Source: Pelomonas saccharophila_A
Lineage (GTDB): Bacteria > Pseudomonadota > Gammaproteobacteria > Burkholderiales > Burkholderiaceae_C
Assembly (NCBI RefSeq): GCF_031458095.1
Contig: NZ_JAVDXU010000003.1
Coordinates: forward strand, 779,452 to 843,451
Direction of reading: 5' to 3'
DNA: 64,000 nt
Shown here: positions 1 to 8,635 of the stretch, piece after piece
Layout: every line of letters begins with the position of its first letter
Numbering within the stretch: the first letter of the stretch is position 1
Translations under genes and position numbers: made by a program
Notes under the pieces: generated by a model
Seen by the model: the letters and a program-made list of their open reading frames with translations, nothing else
What the model was told of the DNA's origin: nothing
Databases searched by the model: none

Positions 1-854
1 CGCTGCTTTATCACGTGGACGCCGGCTGGAATTCCCAGCAGGCCGTCAACAACATCGAGAAGCTCGTCGACGGCCTGGGGCTGGACCTGTTCACCGAGGT
101 GGTGGACTGGCCCGAGATGCGCGACCTCCAGCTGGCCTTTTTCAAGGCCCAAGTGCCCCACCTGGACACGCCGCAGGACCACGCCTTCTTCGCCGGCCTC
201 TACAACTTCGCGGCCAAGCACAACGCCAAGTACATCCTCACTGGCGCCAACTACTCGACGGAATGCGTGCGCGAGCCGCTGGAGTGGCACTACCACGCCT
301 CCGACGTGCGCCAGTTGAAGGACATCCACCGCCGCTTCGGCACGCGGCCGCTGAAGAAGTTCCCGCTCGCCGGCATCTTCCGCTTCAAGATCTACTACCG
401 CTTCTTCAAAGGCGTGCAGGTCGTCAAGCCGCTGAACCATGTGCCCTTCTTCAAGGAAGCGGCGATGGACGAGCTGGTGCAGAAGTTCGGCTGGCAGAAA
501 TATGCCCACAAGCACTACGAGTCGCGCTTCACGCGCTTCTACGAGGGCTACTGGCTGCCCAGCAAGTTCGGCTACGACAAGCGCCGCGCGCATTTCTCCA
601 GCCTCATCCTGACGGGCCAGCTCACGCGCGAGGAGGCCCTGGCCAAGATCGCCGTCCCCGCCTACGACGAGGAGACGCTGGCGCATGACTTCGAGTACAT
701 CGCCACCAAGTTGGGCCTGACGGTTGCCCAGCTGCACGAATTGCACCGCGGCCAGCCCAAGACCTACCGCGACTACAGCAACGACATGGCCCTGATCGAG
801 CTCGGGACCAAGGTGCTGCGGGCCCTGGGCGTGCAGCGGGCCATCATCCGATGA
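1..854 (+). CDS. WbpG/WbuX-type N-acetyl sugar amidotransferase, 5'-truncated by window edge
   Basis: The reading frame is already open at base 3 and reads leucine-leucine-tyrosine-histidine-valine before the GTG at 15, so the gene begins outside the window and the GTG is not the start. The visible 279 residues begin at the DAGWNSQ stretch that follows the ATP-binding PP-loop in this family, so the PP-loop itself is missing. Family members (WbpG, PseA-like) turn an N-acetyl group of a nucleotide sugar into an acetamidino group, using ammonia from HisH/HisF-like partners. Its stop overlaps the start of the HisH-like gene by 4 bases, and the HisF-like gene follows, matching the known three-gene cassette. 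Here it is likely to act on UDP-L-FucNAc made by the next genes (inference from synteny). Confidence 0.85.
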   Translation, partial: LLYHVDAGWNSQQAVNNIEKLVDGLGLDLFTEVVDWPEMRDLQLAFFKAQVPHLDTPQDHAFFAGLYNFAAKHNAKYILTGANYSTECVREPLEWHYHASDVRQLKDIHRRFGTRPLKKFPLAGIFRFKIYYRFFKGVQVVKPLNHVPFFKEAAMDELVQKFGWQKYAHKHYESRFTRFYEGYWLPSKFGYDKRRAHFSSLILTGQLTREEALAKIAVPAYDEETLAHDFEYIATKLGLTVAQLHELHRGQPKTYRDYSNDMALIELGTKVLRALGVQRAIIR

Positions 855-1480
855 TCACCATCGTCAGCTACGGCGTCGGCAACATCGGCGCCCTGGCCAC
901 CATGTACAAGCGCATGAGCGTCCCGACGCGCTTCGCGACGACGCCTGCCGAGATCGAGGACGCCACCCATGTCATCCTGCCCGGCGTGGGCGGCTTCGAC
1001 GACGCGATGACGCGGCTCAACGACTCCGGCCTGCGCGAGCCGCTGGACGCCATGGTCGCGCGCGGCGGCGTGCCCGTGCTGGGCATCTGCGTCGGCATGC
1101 AGATGCTGGGCGAGTCCAGCGACGAGGGCCGCTGCCAGGGACTGGCCTGGGTGCCGGGCCAGGTCAGGCATTTCGACGGCACCGGCAAGACCCAGGGCCT
1201 GCCCCTGCCCCACATGGGCTGGAACGACGTCAAGCCGCTGGCCGGCGTGCCGCTGTTCAAGGGCCTCGAGACCGATGCCCGCTTCTATTTCCTGCACTCC
1301 TACTACTTCGAGTGCCGCGACCCGGCCCACGAGGCAGCGCACGCGGAGTACGGTGCGACCTTCGCGGCCTCGGTGCGCAACGGCTGCATCTACGGCATGC
1401 AGGGCCATCCCGAGAAAAGCCATCACTGGGGCGCCACGCTGCTGAAGAACTTCGCAGAGCTGGAGTCGTCGCGATGCTGA
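851..1480 (+). CDS. HisH-like glutamine amidotransferase subunit of sugar amidination complex
   Basis: A 209-residue class I glutamine amidotransferase. The nucleophile Cys80 lies in GICVGMQ, and the His186 and Glu188 pair is in GHPEKSH, so glutaminase activity looks intact. It resembles the HisH subunit of imidazole glycerol phosphate synthase. Its location, wedged between a WbpG-type amidotransferase and a degenerate HisF with no other histidine gene nearby, says it feeds ammonia to the sugar amidination reaction instead of histidine synthesis. Start overlaps the upstream stop (ATGA) and its own stop overlaps the HisF-like start by 7 bases, so translation is coupled. The equivalent proteins are called HisH2 in Pseudomonas aeruginosa and WbuY in E. 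coli. Confidence 0.9.
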   Translation: MITIVSYGVGNIGALATMYKRMSVPTRFATTPAEIEDATHVILPGVGGFDDAMTRLNDSGLREPLDAMVARGGVPVLGICVGMQMLGESSDEGRCQGLAWVPGQVRHFDGTGKTQGLPLPHMGWNDVKPLAGVPLFKGLETDARFYFLHSYYFECRDPAHEAAHAEYGATFAASVRNGCIYGMQGHPEKSHHWGATLLKNFAELESSRC

Positions 1481-2259
1481 GGCCACGCATTACCCCTTGC
1501 CTGCTGGTGCACGAGGGCGGCCTCGTGAAGACGGTCGGCTTCAAGGATCCAAAGTACGTCGGCGACCCGATCAACGCGGTCAAGATCTTCAACGAGAAGG
1601 AATCCGACGAACTCGTCGTGCTGGACATCGACGCGACCCGCAACGGCGTCGAGCCCGACTACAAGCTGATCCAGGACCTCGCCGCCGAGTGCCGCATGCC
1701 CCTGGCGTATGGGGGCGGCGTGCGCACGCCGGAACAGGCCAAGCGCATCATCGAGCTGGGTGTCGAGAAGGTCTGCATCAGCAGCGCCGCGGTCGAGGAC
1801 CCGACGCTGATCCGCCGCATCGCCGACGCGGTTGGCGGGCAGAGCGTCGTCGTCGTGCTGGACGTGCGCAAGAAGAGCGGTTTCTTCTCGAGCGGCTACG
1901 AGCTCTGCACCCACAACGCGACCAAGGGCCACAAGCTCGACCCCATCGCCTTCGCGCGCGAATGCCAGGCCCAGGGCGCCGGCGAGATCGTGCTGAACTC
2001 CGTCGACCGCGACGGCGTCATGAAGGGCTATGACCTCGAGCTGGCCAGGCAGGTCCGCGCTGCCATCCGCATTCCCATGAGCGTGCTCGGCGGCGCCGGA
2101 TCGCTGGCCGACATCGAGGCGCTGATCAAGACCTGCGGTGTCGTCGGCTGCGCAGCCGGCAGCCTCTTCGTCTTCAAGGGGCAATACCGCGCCGTGCTCA
2201 TCAACTACCCACAGCCGGCCCAGAAGGATGCCCTCTTCGCCGCCGCCCTGCCCCGCTAA
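1474..2259 (+). CDS. HisF-like (beta/alpha)8 subunit of sugar amidination complex
   Basis: A 261-residue TIM barrel similar to HisF. The phosphate-binding glycines are present (YGGGVRT, VLGGAGS) and the second catalytic aspartate is retained in VVVLDVRKK. The first catalytic aspartate of true HisF (Asp11 in the motif PCLDV) is replaced: the protein reads PCLLV, with Leu11. That loss fits a barrel used as an ammonia conduit for WbpG rather than as a cyclase. An ORF with an earlier start at 1312 exists, but it runs antagonistically through the HisH gene; the ATG at 1474 gives the normal HisF N-terminus. It is part of the wbpG-hisH-hisF set and is followed 2 bases later by fnlA. Confidence 0.9.
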   Translation: MLRPRITPCLLVHEGGLVKTVGFKDPKYVGDPINAVKIFNEKESDELVVLDIDATRNGVEPDYKLIQDLAAECRMPLAYGGGVRTPEQAKRIIELGVEKVCISSAAVEDPTLIRRIADAVGGQSVVVVLDVRKKSGFFSSGYELCTHNATKGHKLDPIAFARECQAQGAGEIVLNSVDRDGVMKGYDLELARQVRAAIRIPMSVLGGAGSLADIEALIKTCGVVGCAAGSLFVFKGQYRAVLINYPQPAQKDALFAAALPR

Positions 2260-2261
2260 AC

Positions 2262-3299
2262 ATGTTCGACGACAAGACTCTGCTCATCACCGGTGGCACC
2301 GGCAGCTTCGGCAACGCCGTGCTGCGCCGCTTCCTCGACTCCGGCCTGCGCGAGATCCGCATCCTCAGCCGCGACGAGAAGAAGCAGGACGACATGCGCA
2401 AGAAATACGCGTCGCCCAAGCTCAAGTTCTACATCGGCGATGTGCGTGACCCGCGCGCCGTGGCGGGCGCCATGCGCGGCGTCGACTACTGCTTCCATGC
2501 CGCGGCCCTCAAGCAGGTGCCGTCGTGCGAGTTCCATCCCATGGAAGCCGTGCGCACCAATGTGCTCGGCACCGAGAACGTGCTCGATGCGGCCATCACC
2601 GCCGGCGTCTCGCGCGTCATCTGCCTGTCCACGGACAAGGCTGTGTACCCCATCAACGCGATGGGCATCTCCAAGGCCATGATGGAGAAGGTCATGGTCG
2701 CCGCCTCGCGCAACCTCGAGGGCACGGGGACCGTCATCTGCGGCACGCGCTATGGCAACGTGATGGCCTCGCGCGGCTCGGTCATCCCGCTTTTCGTCGA
2801 GCAGGTGCGCGCCGGCAAGCCCATCACGCTGACCGACCCGGCCATGACCCGCTTCATGATGACGCTGGACGACGCGGTCGAACTGGTGCTGTATGCCTTC
2901 GAGCATGGCCGCAACGGCGACATCTTCGTGCAGAAGGCGCCGGCCGCGACCATCCGCGTGCTGGCGGATGCGGTGCTCAATGTCATGGGCCAGGCCGGCC
3001 ACCCCGTGCGCGAGATCGGCACCCGCCACGGAGAGAAGCTCTACGAAGCCCTGCTCAGCCGCGAGGAGCGCGCGGGCGCCGAGGACCTGGGCGGCTATTA
3101 CCGCATCCCGCCCGACGGCCGGGATCTGAACTACACCAAGTTCGTCGAGCAGGGAGAGGCACGCATCCAGGCCGCGGAGGACTACACCTCGCACAACACC
3201 GAGCGTCTGGACGTGCCGCGCATGGAGGCGCTGCTGATGAAGCTGGACTTCATGCGCCGCATCGCGGCCGGTGAAAGCAACGTCACCGCGGAGGATTGA
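2262..3299 (+). CDS. fnlA: UDP-GlcNAc 4,6-dehydratase/5-epimerase (FnlA/WbjB/CapE)
   Basis: A 345-residue extended short-chain dehydrogenase. It catalyses the first step from UDP-D-GlcNAc to UDP-L-FucNAc: C4 oxidation, C6 dehydration and C5 inversion. The Rossmann motif TGGTGSFG is at residues 10-17. The active site keeps Thr/Asp in STDKAVYP and has Met134-x3-Lys138 in place of the usual Tyr-x3-Lys, which is characteristic of the CapE/FlaA1/PseB group. Length is typical of soluble members, unlike the membrane-anchored WbpM-type relative at 40559-42412. It starts 2 bases after the HisF-like stop, and the following gene begins 1 base after its stop, so it sits inside one operon with fnlB and fnlC. 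Confidence 0.93.
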   Translation: MFDDKTLLITGGTGSFGNAVLRRFLDSGLREIRILSRDEKKQDDMRKKYASPKLKFYIGDVRDPRAVAGAMRGVDYCFHAAALKQVPSCEFHPMEAVRTNVLGTENVLDAAITAGVSRVICLSTDKAVYPINAMGISKAMMEKVMVAASRNLEGTGTVICGTRYGNVMASRGSVIPLFVEQVRAGKPITLTDPAMTRFMMTLDDAVELVLYAFEHGRNGDIFVQKAPAATIRVLADAVLNVMGQAGHPVREIGTRHGEKLYEALLSREERAGAEDLGGYYRIPPDGRDLNYTKFVEQGEARIQAAEDYTSHNTERLDVPRMEALLMKLDFMRRIAAGESNVTAED

Positions 3300-3300
3300 C

Positions 3301-4413
3301 GTGAAGGTCGGCATCACTGGCGCGTCCGGCTTCATCGGCCGCAACCTGCAATGGCGGCTTCGCGAGGCGGGCTACACGAGCGTGCGCCTGATCTCCCACC
3401 TTGCCGAGGACGCGGAGCTCATCGAGCAGCTGACCGGCCTGGATTTCGTCTTCCACCTGGCCGGCGTGAACCGCCCACAGGACCCGATCGAGTTCGACGA
3501 CGGCAATGCCGACTTCAGCCTGCGGCTGATTTCCATCCTCGGCAGCCTGCAGGATCGCCCGCCGGTGGCCTTCGCCTCGTCCACGCAGGCGGCGCTGGAC
3601 AATGTCTACGGCAGCAGCAAGCGCGCCGCCGAAGATGCGCTGCTGCACTACCAGCGCCAATGCCGCGTACCGGTCTACATCTTCCGGCTGACCAATGTGT
3701 TCGGCAAATGGTGCCGGCCCAACTACAACTCCGTCGTCGCCACCTTCTGCCACAACATCGCGCGCGACCTGCCCGTCACGATCAACGATCCGACGGCGCC
3801 TCTGCGCCTGGCCTACATCGACGACGTCATCGACGAGATGCTGGCCCTGGTCGGGCCGACACCGCCCGAGCCGGGCTTCGTGGATGTCACGCCGGCCTAC
3901 GACACCACGGTGGGCGAACTCGCCGCCACGCTGAAGGGCTTCCGCCAGACCCGCGACGGCCTGATGACTGACCGCGTCGGCACCGGGCTGACGCGCGCGC
4001 TGTACGCCACCTACGTGAGCTACCTGCCGCCCGAGGCCTTCGCCTACACCGTGCCTCGCCACGCCGACCCGCGTGGCGTCTTCGTCGAGATGCTGAAGAC
4101 GCCCGACTGCGGCCAGTTCAGCTACTTCACGGCGGGGCCCGGCATCACGCGCGGCGAGCACTACCACCACACCAAGACCGAAAAGTTCCTCGTCATCAAG
4201 GGCACGGCCCATTTCGGCTTCCGTCACATCGACAGCGGCGAGACGCATGAGCTCGTCACCTGCGGCGGCGAAGCCCAGATCGTCGAGACCATTCCGGGCT
4301 GGACCCACAACATCACCAACATCGGCGAGGACGAGCTCATCGTCATGCTGTGGGCCAACGAGGTCTTCGACCGCGCACGCCCGGACACGACCGCCATGAA
4401 AGTCAAGCCATGA
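3301..4413 (+). CDS. fnlB: UDP-2-acetamido-2,6-dideoxy-hexos-4-ulose 3-epimerase/reductase (FnlB/WbjC/CapF)
   Basis: A 370-residue two-domain enzyme for the second step of UDP-L-FucNAc synthesis. Residues 1 to about 245 form an NAD(P)H reductase domain with GASGFIG near the N-terminus and a Tyr-x3-Lys in VYGSSKRA. The C-terminal 120 residues form a cupin with clustered histidines (GEHYHHTKTEKF), which in CapF does the C3 epimerisation. I chose the GTG at 3301 over the ATG at 3271 because a GGAGGA ribosome binding site lies 7 bases before it and the Rossmann fold then starts at residue 2. It overlaps fnlC by 4 bases (ATGA). Confidence 0.92.
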   Translation: MKVGITGASGFIGRNLQWRLREAGYTSVRLISHLAEDAELIEQLTGLDFVFHLAGVNRPQDPIEFDDGNADFSLRLISILGSLQDRPPVAFASSTQAALDNVYGSSKRAAEDALLHYQRQCRVPVYIFRLTNVFGKWCRPNYNSVVATFCHNIARDLPVTINDPTAPLRLAYIDDVIDEMLALVGPTPPEPGFVDVTPAYDTTVGELAATLKGFRQTRDGLMTDRVGTGLTRALYATYVSYLPPEAFAYTVPRHADPRGVFVEMLKTPDCGQFSYFTAGPGITRGEHYHHTKTEKFLVIKGTAHFGFRHIDSGETHELVTCGGEAQIVETIPGWTHNITNIGEDELIVMLWANEVFDRARPDTTAMKVKP

Positions 4414-5543
4414 AGAAGCTCAAGGTGCTGACCGTCGTCGGCACGCGCCCCGAGATCATCCGCCTGTCCCGCGTGATGGCGGCGCTGGACGAGCATTGCG
4501 AGCACGTCCTCGTCCACACCGGGCAGAACTACGACTATGAGCTGAACCAGGTCTTCTTCGACGATCTCGGTGTGCGCAAGCCGGCGCATTTCCTCAACGC
4601 AGCCCAGGGCGGCGCCGCGCAGACCATCGGCAACATCATCGGCGGCATCGATGCGGTCCTCGAGTCCGAACAGCCGGAGGCCATGCTGGTGCTCGGCGAC
4701 ACCAACAGCTGCCTGGCCGTCATCGCCGCCAAGCGCCGCAAGATCCCCATCTTCCACATGGAAGCCGGCAACCGCTGCTTCGACATGCGCGTACCCGAGG
4801 AGACCAACCGCCGCATCGTCGACCACACCGCCGACATCAACCTCACCTACAGCACCATCGCGCGCGACTACCTGCTTCGCGAGGGCCTGCCGCCCGACCA
4901 GGTCATCAAGACCGGCAGCCCGATGTTCGAGGTGCTCGACCACTACCGCGCCGGCATCGACGCGTCCGACGTGCTGGCACGGCTCGGCCTGGCCGAGCAG
5001 GGCTATTTCGTCGTCAGCGCCCACCGCGAGGAGAACATCGAGTCGCCGCGCACCTTCGGCAAGCTGGTCGGCGTGCTGAACGCGGTGGCCGAGGACCACG
5101 GCCTGCCGGTCATCGTCTCCACCCACCCGCGCACCCAGAAGCGCATCGATGCCGAGGGCATCCAGTTCCATGCCGGCGTGCGCCTGATGAAGCCACTCGG
5201 CTTCCTCGACTATGTGCGCCTGCAGGCCTCGGCCCGGGCCGTGCTGTCCGACAGCGGCACCATCACCGAGGAGTCCTCCATCCTCAACTTCCCGGCGCTG
5301 AACCTGCGCGAGGCGCATGAACGGCCCGAAGGCATGGAGGAAGGCGCCGTCATGATGACCGGCCTGTCCGTCGACCGGGTGCGCCAGGGCCTCGCCCTGC
5401 TGCAGACCCAGCCGCGCGGCGCGGACCGCAAGCTGCGCCTGGTGGCCGACTACAGCATGCCCAATGTGTCCGACAAGGTCGTGCGCATCATCCACAGCTA
5501 CACCGACTACGTGAAGCGCGTCGTCTGGCGCCAGTACGACTGA
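4410..5543 (+). CDS. fnlC: UDP-N-acetylglucosamine 2-epimerase-like UDP-L-FucNAc synthase (FnlC/WbjD/CapG)
   Basis: A 377-residue non-hydrolysing UDP-HexNAc 2-epimerase family member with the conserved VVGTRPEIIRLS at residues 8-19, HTGQNYD, the HMEAGNRC segment and SDSGTITEES near the C-terminus. After the FnlA and FnlB steps it inverts C2 to give UDP-L-FucNAc. The family also contains WecB, but the chain length and the fnlA-fnlB neighbours favour FnlC. An ORF start at 4350 overlaps deeply with fnlB; the ATG at 4410 overlaps by 4 bases and starts directly at the conserved strand. The next gene begins 3 bases after its stop. Confidence 0.92.
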   Translation: MKKLKVLTVVGTRPEIIRLSRVMAALDEHCEHVLVHTGQNYDYELNQVFFDDLGVRKPAHFLNAAQGGAAQTIGNIIGGIDAVLESEQPEAMLVLGDTNSCLAVIAAKRRKIPIFHMEAGNRCFDMRVPEETNRRIVDHTADINLTYSTIARDYLLREGLPPDQVIKTGSPMFEVLDHYRAGIDASDVLARLGLAEQGYFVVSAHREENIESPRTFGKLVGVLNAVAEDHGLPVIVSTHPRTQKRIDAEGIQFHAGVRLMKPLGFLDYVRLQASARAVLSDSGTITEESSILNFPALNLREAHERPEGMEEGAVMMTGLSVDRVRQGLALLQTQPRGADRKLRLVADYSMPNVSDKVVRIIHSYTDYVKRVVWRQYD

Positions 5544-5545
5544 GG

Positions 5546-6772
5546 ATGCGCGTCCTGGTCGTCAGCCAGTATTTCTGGCCCGAGGTCTTTCGCGTCAACG
5601 AAATCGTCTCGGAGCTGCGCGCGCGCGGCCACGAGGTCACGGTCCTCACCGGCCGGCCCAACTACCCGGGCGGCCAGGTCTTCGAGGACTACGCAGCCGA
5701 CCCCGCCGCGTTTGCCGGCTATCACGGCGCCGACGTCGTGCGCCTGCCGCTGCGCCCGCGCGGCCAGGGCTCGGTCCGCCTGTTGCTGAACTACTGGAGC
5801 TTCGTCTTCTGGGGCTGCCTGCTGGGCCCCTGGAAGCTGCGGGGCCGGCGCTTCGACGCCATCTTCTGCTTCGAGACCTCCCCCATCACCTCGGCCCTGC
5901 CCGCGGTGCTGCTGCGCTGGATCAAGGGGGCGCCGCTGCTGCTCTGGGTGCTCGATCTGTGGCCCGACACGCTGGCCGCCGTCGGCATGGTCCGTTCCAA
6001 GCTCGGCTTGAACGCCGTGGGCGCGCTGGTGCGTTTCATCTACAAGCGCTGCGACCTGATCCTGGCCCAGTCGAGGAGCTTCTTCCCGGCCATCGAGCGC
6101 TGGTCCCGCGCGCCGGCCAAGACGCGCTACTTCCCGCAGTGGGCCGAAGCCATCTTCGACGGTGACATGAGCGGCGTCGCCGTCGCGCCCGAACTCGCGC
6201 CGCACGCCGAGGCCTTCAAGGTCATGTTCGCCGGCAACATCGGCGACGCCCAGGACTTCCCCGCCCTGCTGGCTGCCGCCGAGGCGACTCGCGCGCGGCC
6301 CGACATTCACTGGCTGATCGTCGGCGATGGTCGCCAGGCGGAATGGTTGCGCACCGAGATCCAGCGACGCAGTCTGCAGACCACCGTCTTCATGCTGGGT
6401 CGCCACCCCATCGAGCGCATGCCCGAGTTCTTCATGGGCGCCGATGCCCTGCTGGTGTCGCTGAAAGCCGAGCCCATCTTTGCGATGACCATCCCGGGCA
6501 AAGTGGCCGCCTATCTGGCCGCCAGCCGGCCGCTGCTGGCGATGCTGGATGGCGAAGGTGCGCAGGTGATCACGGAGGCCGGGGCCGGACTGGTGGCGCC
6601 GGCCGGCGACGGCCCAAGGCTAGCGGCGCTGGCCCAGCGCCTGCTGGCCACGGCGCCGCAGGAGCGCGCGGCAATGGGGCAGCGGGCGAGGGAGTATTGC
6701 CGCCAGCATTTCGATCGCGTGACGCTGATCGATCAGCTGGAGGAATGGCTGGGCACGACCCGCATCAACTGA
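5546..6772 (+). CDS. wbuB: WbuB-type family 4 glycosyltransferase, probable L-FucNAc/L-FucNAm transferase
   Basis: A 408-residue GT-B glycosyltransferase. The N-terminal part has the WbuB signature VSQYFWPEVFRVNEI and LTGRPNYPGG; the C-terminal donor domain has GDGRQ and a PGKVAAYLA segment with the usual acidic switch. WbuB homologues in other O-antigen loci sit directly after fnlA-fnlB-fnlC and are assigned to transfer of the fucosamine sugar, so the same role is inferred here, with the amidinated sugar as likely donor. It is the last gene of the left operon; its 3' end overlaps the convergent RmlD-like gene by 8 bases. Confidence 0.85.
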   Translation: MRVLVVSQYFWPEVFRVNEIVSELRARGHEVTVLTGRPNYPGGQVFEDYAADPAAFAGYHGADVVRLPLRPRGQGSVRLLLNYWSFVFWGCLLGPWKLRGRRFDAIFCFETSPITSALPAVLLRWIKGAPLLLWVLDLWPDTLAAVGMVRSKLGLNAVGALVRFIYKRCDLILAQSRSFFPAIERWSRAPAKTRYFPQWAEAIFDGDMSGVAVAPELAPHAEAFKVMFAGNIGDAQDFPALLAAAEATRARPDIHWLIVGDGRQAEWLRTEIQRRSLQTTVFMLGRHPIERMPEFFMGADALLVSLKAEPIFAMTIPGKVAAYLAASRPLLAMLDGEGAQVITEAGAGLVAPAGDGPRLAALAQRLLATAPQERAAMGQRAREYCRQHFDRVTLIDQLEEWLGTTRIN

Positions 6773-7664
6773 ACTCGCGCATACGGCGCACCAGCTCCGG
6801 CCAGGAGGGGGGCTGGTAGCCGCTGGCGCGATTGAAGCGGTCCGAGATCAGCGACCGGTCCATGACAAGGTCGGCGTCGGACTGCAGCACGGCCCGGCTG
6901 CCGTACTCGTTCGCCACCAAGCTCAACACCTCGTATTTGCTGATCGCCTCGGCGCCCACATGGTAAGTCCCGCTCAGTTCCGGGTGGGGGATCACATGCT
7001 GCTGGATCACCCGGGCCAGTTCGACCGTCGGCAGCGCCGAGAAGATGGCGCGGCTGAAACCCTTGACGGCGCCGGTTTGCGCGGTGAACCAGCCCACCAG
7101 CCCGTGCCCGGACTGGAGTTCGTGGCCGATGATCGATGTCCTCAACGTCACCGCATAGGGCTGGCTGACCTCGCCCATCAGCTTGCTACGGCCGTAGAGG
7201 TCGTCGGCATCCGGTTCGTCGTCTTCGGTGTAGGCGCCCCGACTGCCCGAAAACACGCAATCGGTGCTGATGTGGATCAGCCGCGCCCCATGGTGCTGGC
7301 AGAGCCTGGCCAGGCGGTGCGGGAGCATCGCATTGATGGGGATGGCGATGGAAGGATCGTCGGCCCCGGCCAGCTGCTTGACCACGCCGATGCAGTTGAT
7401 CACCACCTGCGGCTTCACGTCCTCGAACAGGCGGCGCAAGCTGGCGACCTGGCTGGCGTCCACGTTCTCGACGAGATTGACACCCGGCATCCTGGCACGC
7501 AAGGCCATGGCGGCTTCAGGCCGGCGCACGGAGCCGAAGACCTCGAAGTTCGGGTCGGCGGCCAGCCAGCGCAGCACGGCATTGCCCAGCATGCCGTTCG
7601 CTCCCATGACCAGCAGCCGCTGCGGGGCCCTGGCCGATGCGCTGTCGGATGTCGTCGTTGTCAT
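6765..7664 (-). CDS. RmlD-like SDR family sugar nucleotide oxidoreductase
   Basis: A 299-residue reductase of the dTDP-4-dehydrorhamnose reductase (RmlD) family. The NAD(P)-binding motif GANGMLG lies about residues 20-26, and the active site has STDCVFSG followed by Tyr-x3-Lys in LYGRSKLMGE. The substrate is not evident; no rmlA, rmlB or rmlC is in the window, so a rhamnose role is not supported. Related reductases occur in loci with L-FucNAc genes and could act on deoxyhexulose intermediates. The ATG at 7664 is preferred over the one at 7709 because AAGGA precedes it at proper spacing and an Arg/Pro-rich extension would otherwise be added. It is convergent with wbuB and divergent from the GNAT-like gene. 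Confidence 0.8.
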   Translation of the reverse strand: MTTTTSDSASARAPQRLLVMGANGMLGNAVLRWLAADPNFEVFGSVRRPEAAMALRARMPGVNLVENVDASQVASLRRLFEDVKPQVVINCIGVVKQLAGADDPSIAIPINAMLPHRLARLCQHHGARLIHISTDCVFSGSRGAYTEDDEPDADDLYGRSKLMGEVSQPYAVTLRTSIIGHELQSGHGLVGWFTAQTGAVKGFSRAIFSALPTVELARVIQQHVIPHPELSGTYHVGAEAISKYEVLSLVANEYGSRAVLQSDADLVMDRSLISDRFNRASGYQPPSWPELVRRMREFS

Positions 7665-7724
7665 CGGCCGATTGTCCTTCACCTGCAGGAATCGACCATC
7701 GCGTTCCACCCGCCGGCACGCGGC

Positions 7725-7730
7725 TAAAGT
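7725..7730 (+). promoter_or_regulatory. Candidate -10 box TAAAGT for the GNAT-like/deacetylase pair
   Basis: TAAAGT lies 26 bases before the ATG at 7757 in the 92-base gap between divergent genes. No convincing -35 element is visible, so this is a match to one box only. The same TAnnAT-type box recurs before several operon heads in this window. Confidence 0.35.
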
Positions 7731-7756
7731 GCATTCCCTCTGCGCATCAAGCCAAC

Positions 7757-8635
7757 ATGGACCACTCGATAGTCGACCTCAGAACCGTCCCGTTTGATCG
7801 GCTGATCGCGTTCTACGAGAAAAACGGCTTCGGCTCTGCCAATTGGTACCGGCAAAAGCTGGCGCCGCCCCATCAGAGCGGCAAGCTGCTGGGCAGCGTG
7901 TGCGTCGACAACTCCTCCGGCGACATCCTGGGCGCCTATCTCGGCCTGGACCAACCGCTGCTCTGCAATCCAGCGCTGAAGGCGGTCCAGTCCATCGACA
8001 CCTTGATATCGCCGCAGGCGCGAGGCGGGGCGCTGATGCGCCAGATCGGCGAATCCTTCTACCGTGAATTGGCCGATCGCGGCTATGACTGCGTTTACGG
8101 GTTGCCGACCCGCCGAAGCGAACCACTGCGAGAGCGCGCACTCGGCTGGAACAAGTCCAGGGCGACCTACCGCTACCTCGTTCCGCTTCCCGTCCCGCTA
8201 CTGAAGCTGGCGCACCTGGCGTTTCTGTTGCTTCTGCGCCCCGAGACTTCATCGCTTCGCAAGGAGCCGGGACTCGACGCCCAGGCCAGGGCATTCAGCC
8301 AGCAAGCCGGGTACATCTGCCACGACCAGCGCGACCTGTTCTTCGTCGCCTATCGCCGCGGCGCCTTCGCCAAGATCGGCCTGGTCAGAAGCCGAAGGCA
8401 CCGGGGCTGGCTCGACCGCTTCAGGACCATGTGCCGCCTGGCCTCCCTGTGCGGCGGCTGGTTCCTGCTGACCTACGCCACCGAAGACTCGGAAACCGCC
8501 CAGCTGTTCAGCTCGTTCAGCCTGAGGAAGTGGGCCTTGAATTTCAGCGGCCGCCTGCTGGGCGCCGATTCGAAGTTCTCATTCGGCGAGACCTCGTTCG
8601 AGTTCCTGGAATTCGACACCTTTGGACTGACATGA
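7757..8635 (+). CDS. GNAT-like acyltransferase-family protein of unknown substrate
   Basis: A 292-residue cytoplasmic protein with no signal peptide. Its N-terminal half looks like a GNAT fold: an AYLGLDQPLL strand, a stretch SIDTLISPQARGGALMRQIG resembling the acetyl-CoA loop (R-x-x-G), and a helix ending YREL. A hydrophobic segment, LLKLAHLAFLLLLRP, lies near residue 150. I do not recognise a specific function. It overlaps the following deacetylase gene by 4 bases (ATGA), so the two are co-translated and may act on the same polysaccharide or lipid-linked intermediate, for example acyl exchange on an amino sugar (inference). The ATG at 7757 is chosen because upstream in-frame sequence is the antisense of the RmlD-like gene. 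Confidence 0.65.
   Translation: MDHSIVDLRTVPFDRLIAFYEKNGFGSANWYRQKLAPPHQSGKLLGSVCVDNSSGDILGAYLGLDQPLLCNPALKAVQSIDTLISPQARGGALMRQIGESFYRELADRGYDCVYGLPTRRSEPLRERALGWNKSRATYRYLVPLPVPLLKLAHLAFLLLLRPETSSLRKEPGLDAQARAFSQQAGYICHDQRDLFFVAYRRGAFAKIGLVRSRRHRGWLDRFRTMCRLASLCGGWFLLTYATEDSETAQLFSSFSLRKWALNFSGRLLGADSKFSFGETSFEFLEFDTFGLT

Noticed and set aside
851..2259. HisH and HisF as part of a histidine biosynthesis operon
   Set aside because: No other his gene is adjacent, HisF lacks Asp11, and both lie between a WbpG-type gene and fnlA.
6765..7664. dTDP-L-rhamnose pathway gene rmlD
   Set aside because: No rmlA, rmlB or rmlC is present and the protein is only generally RmlD-like.
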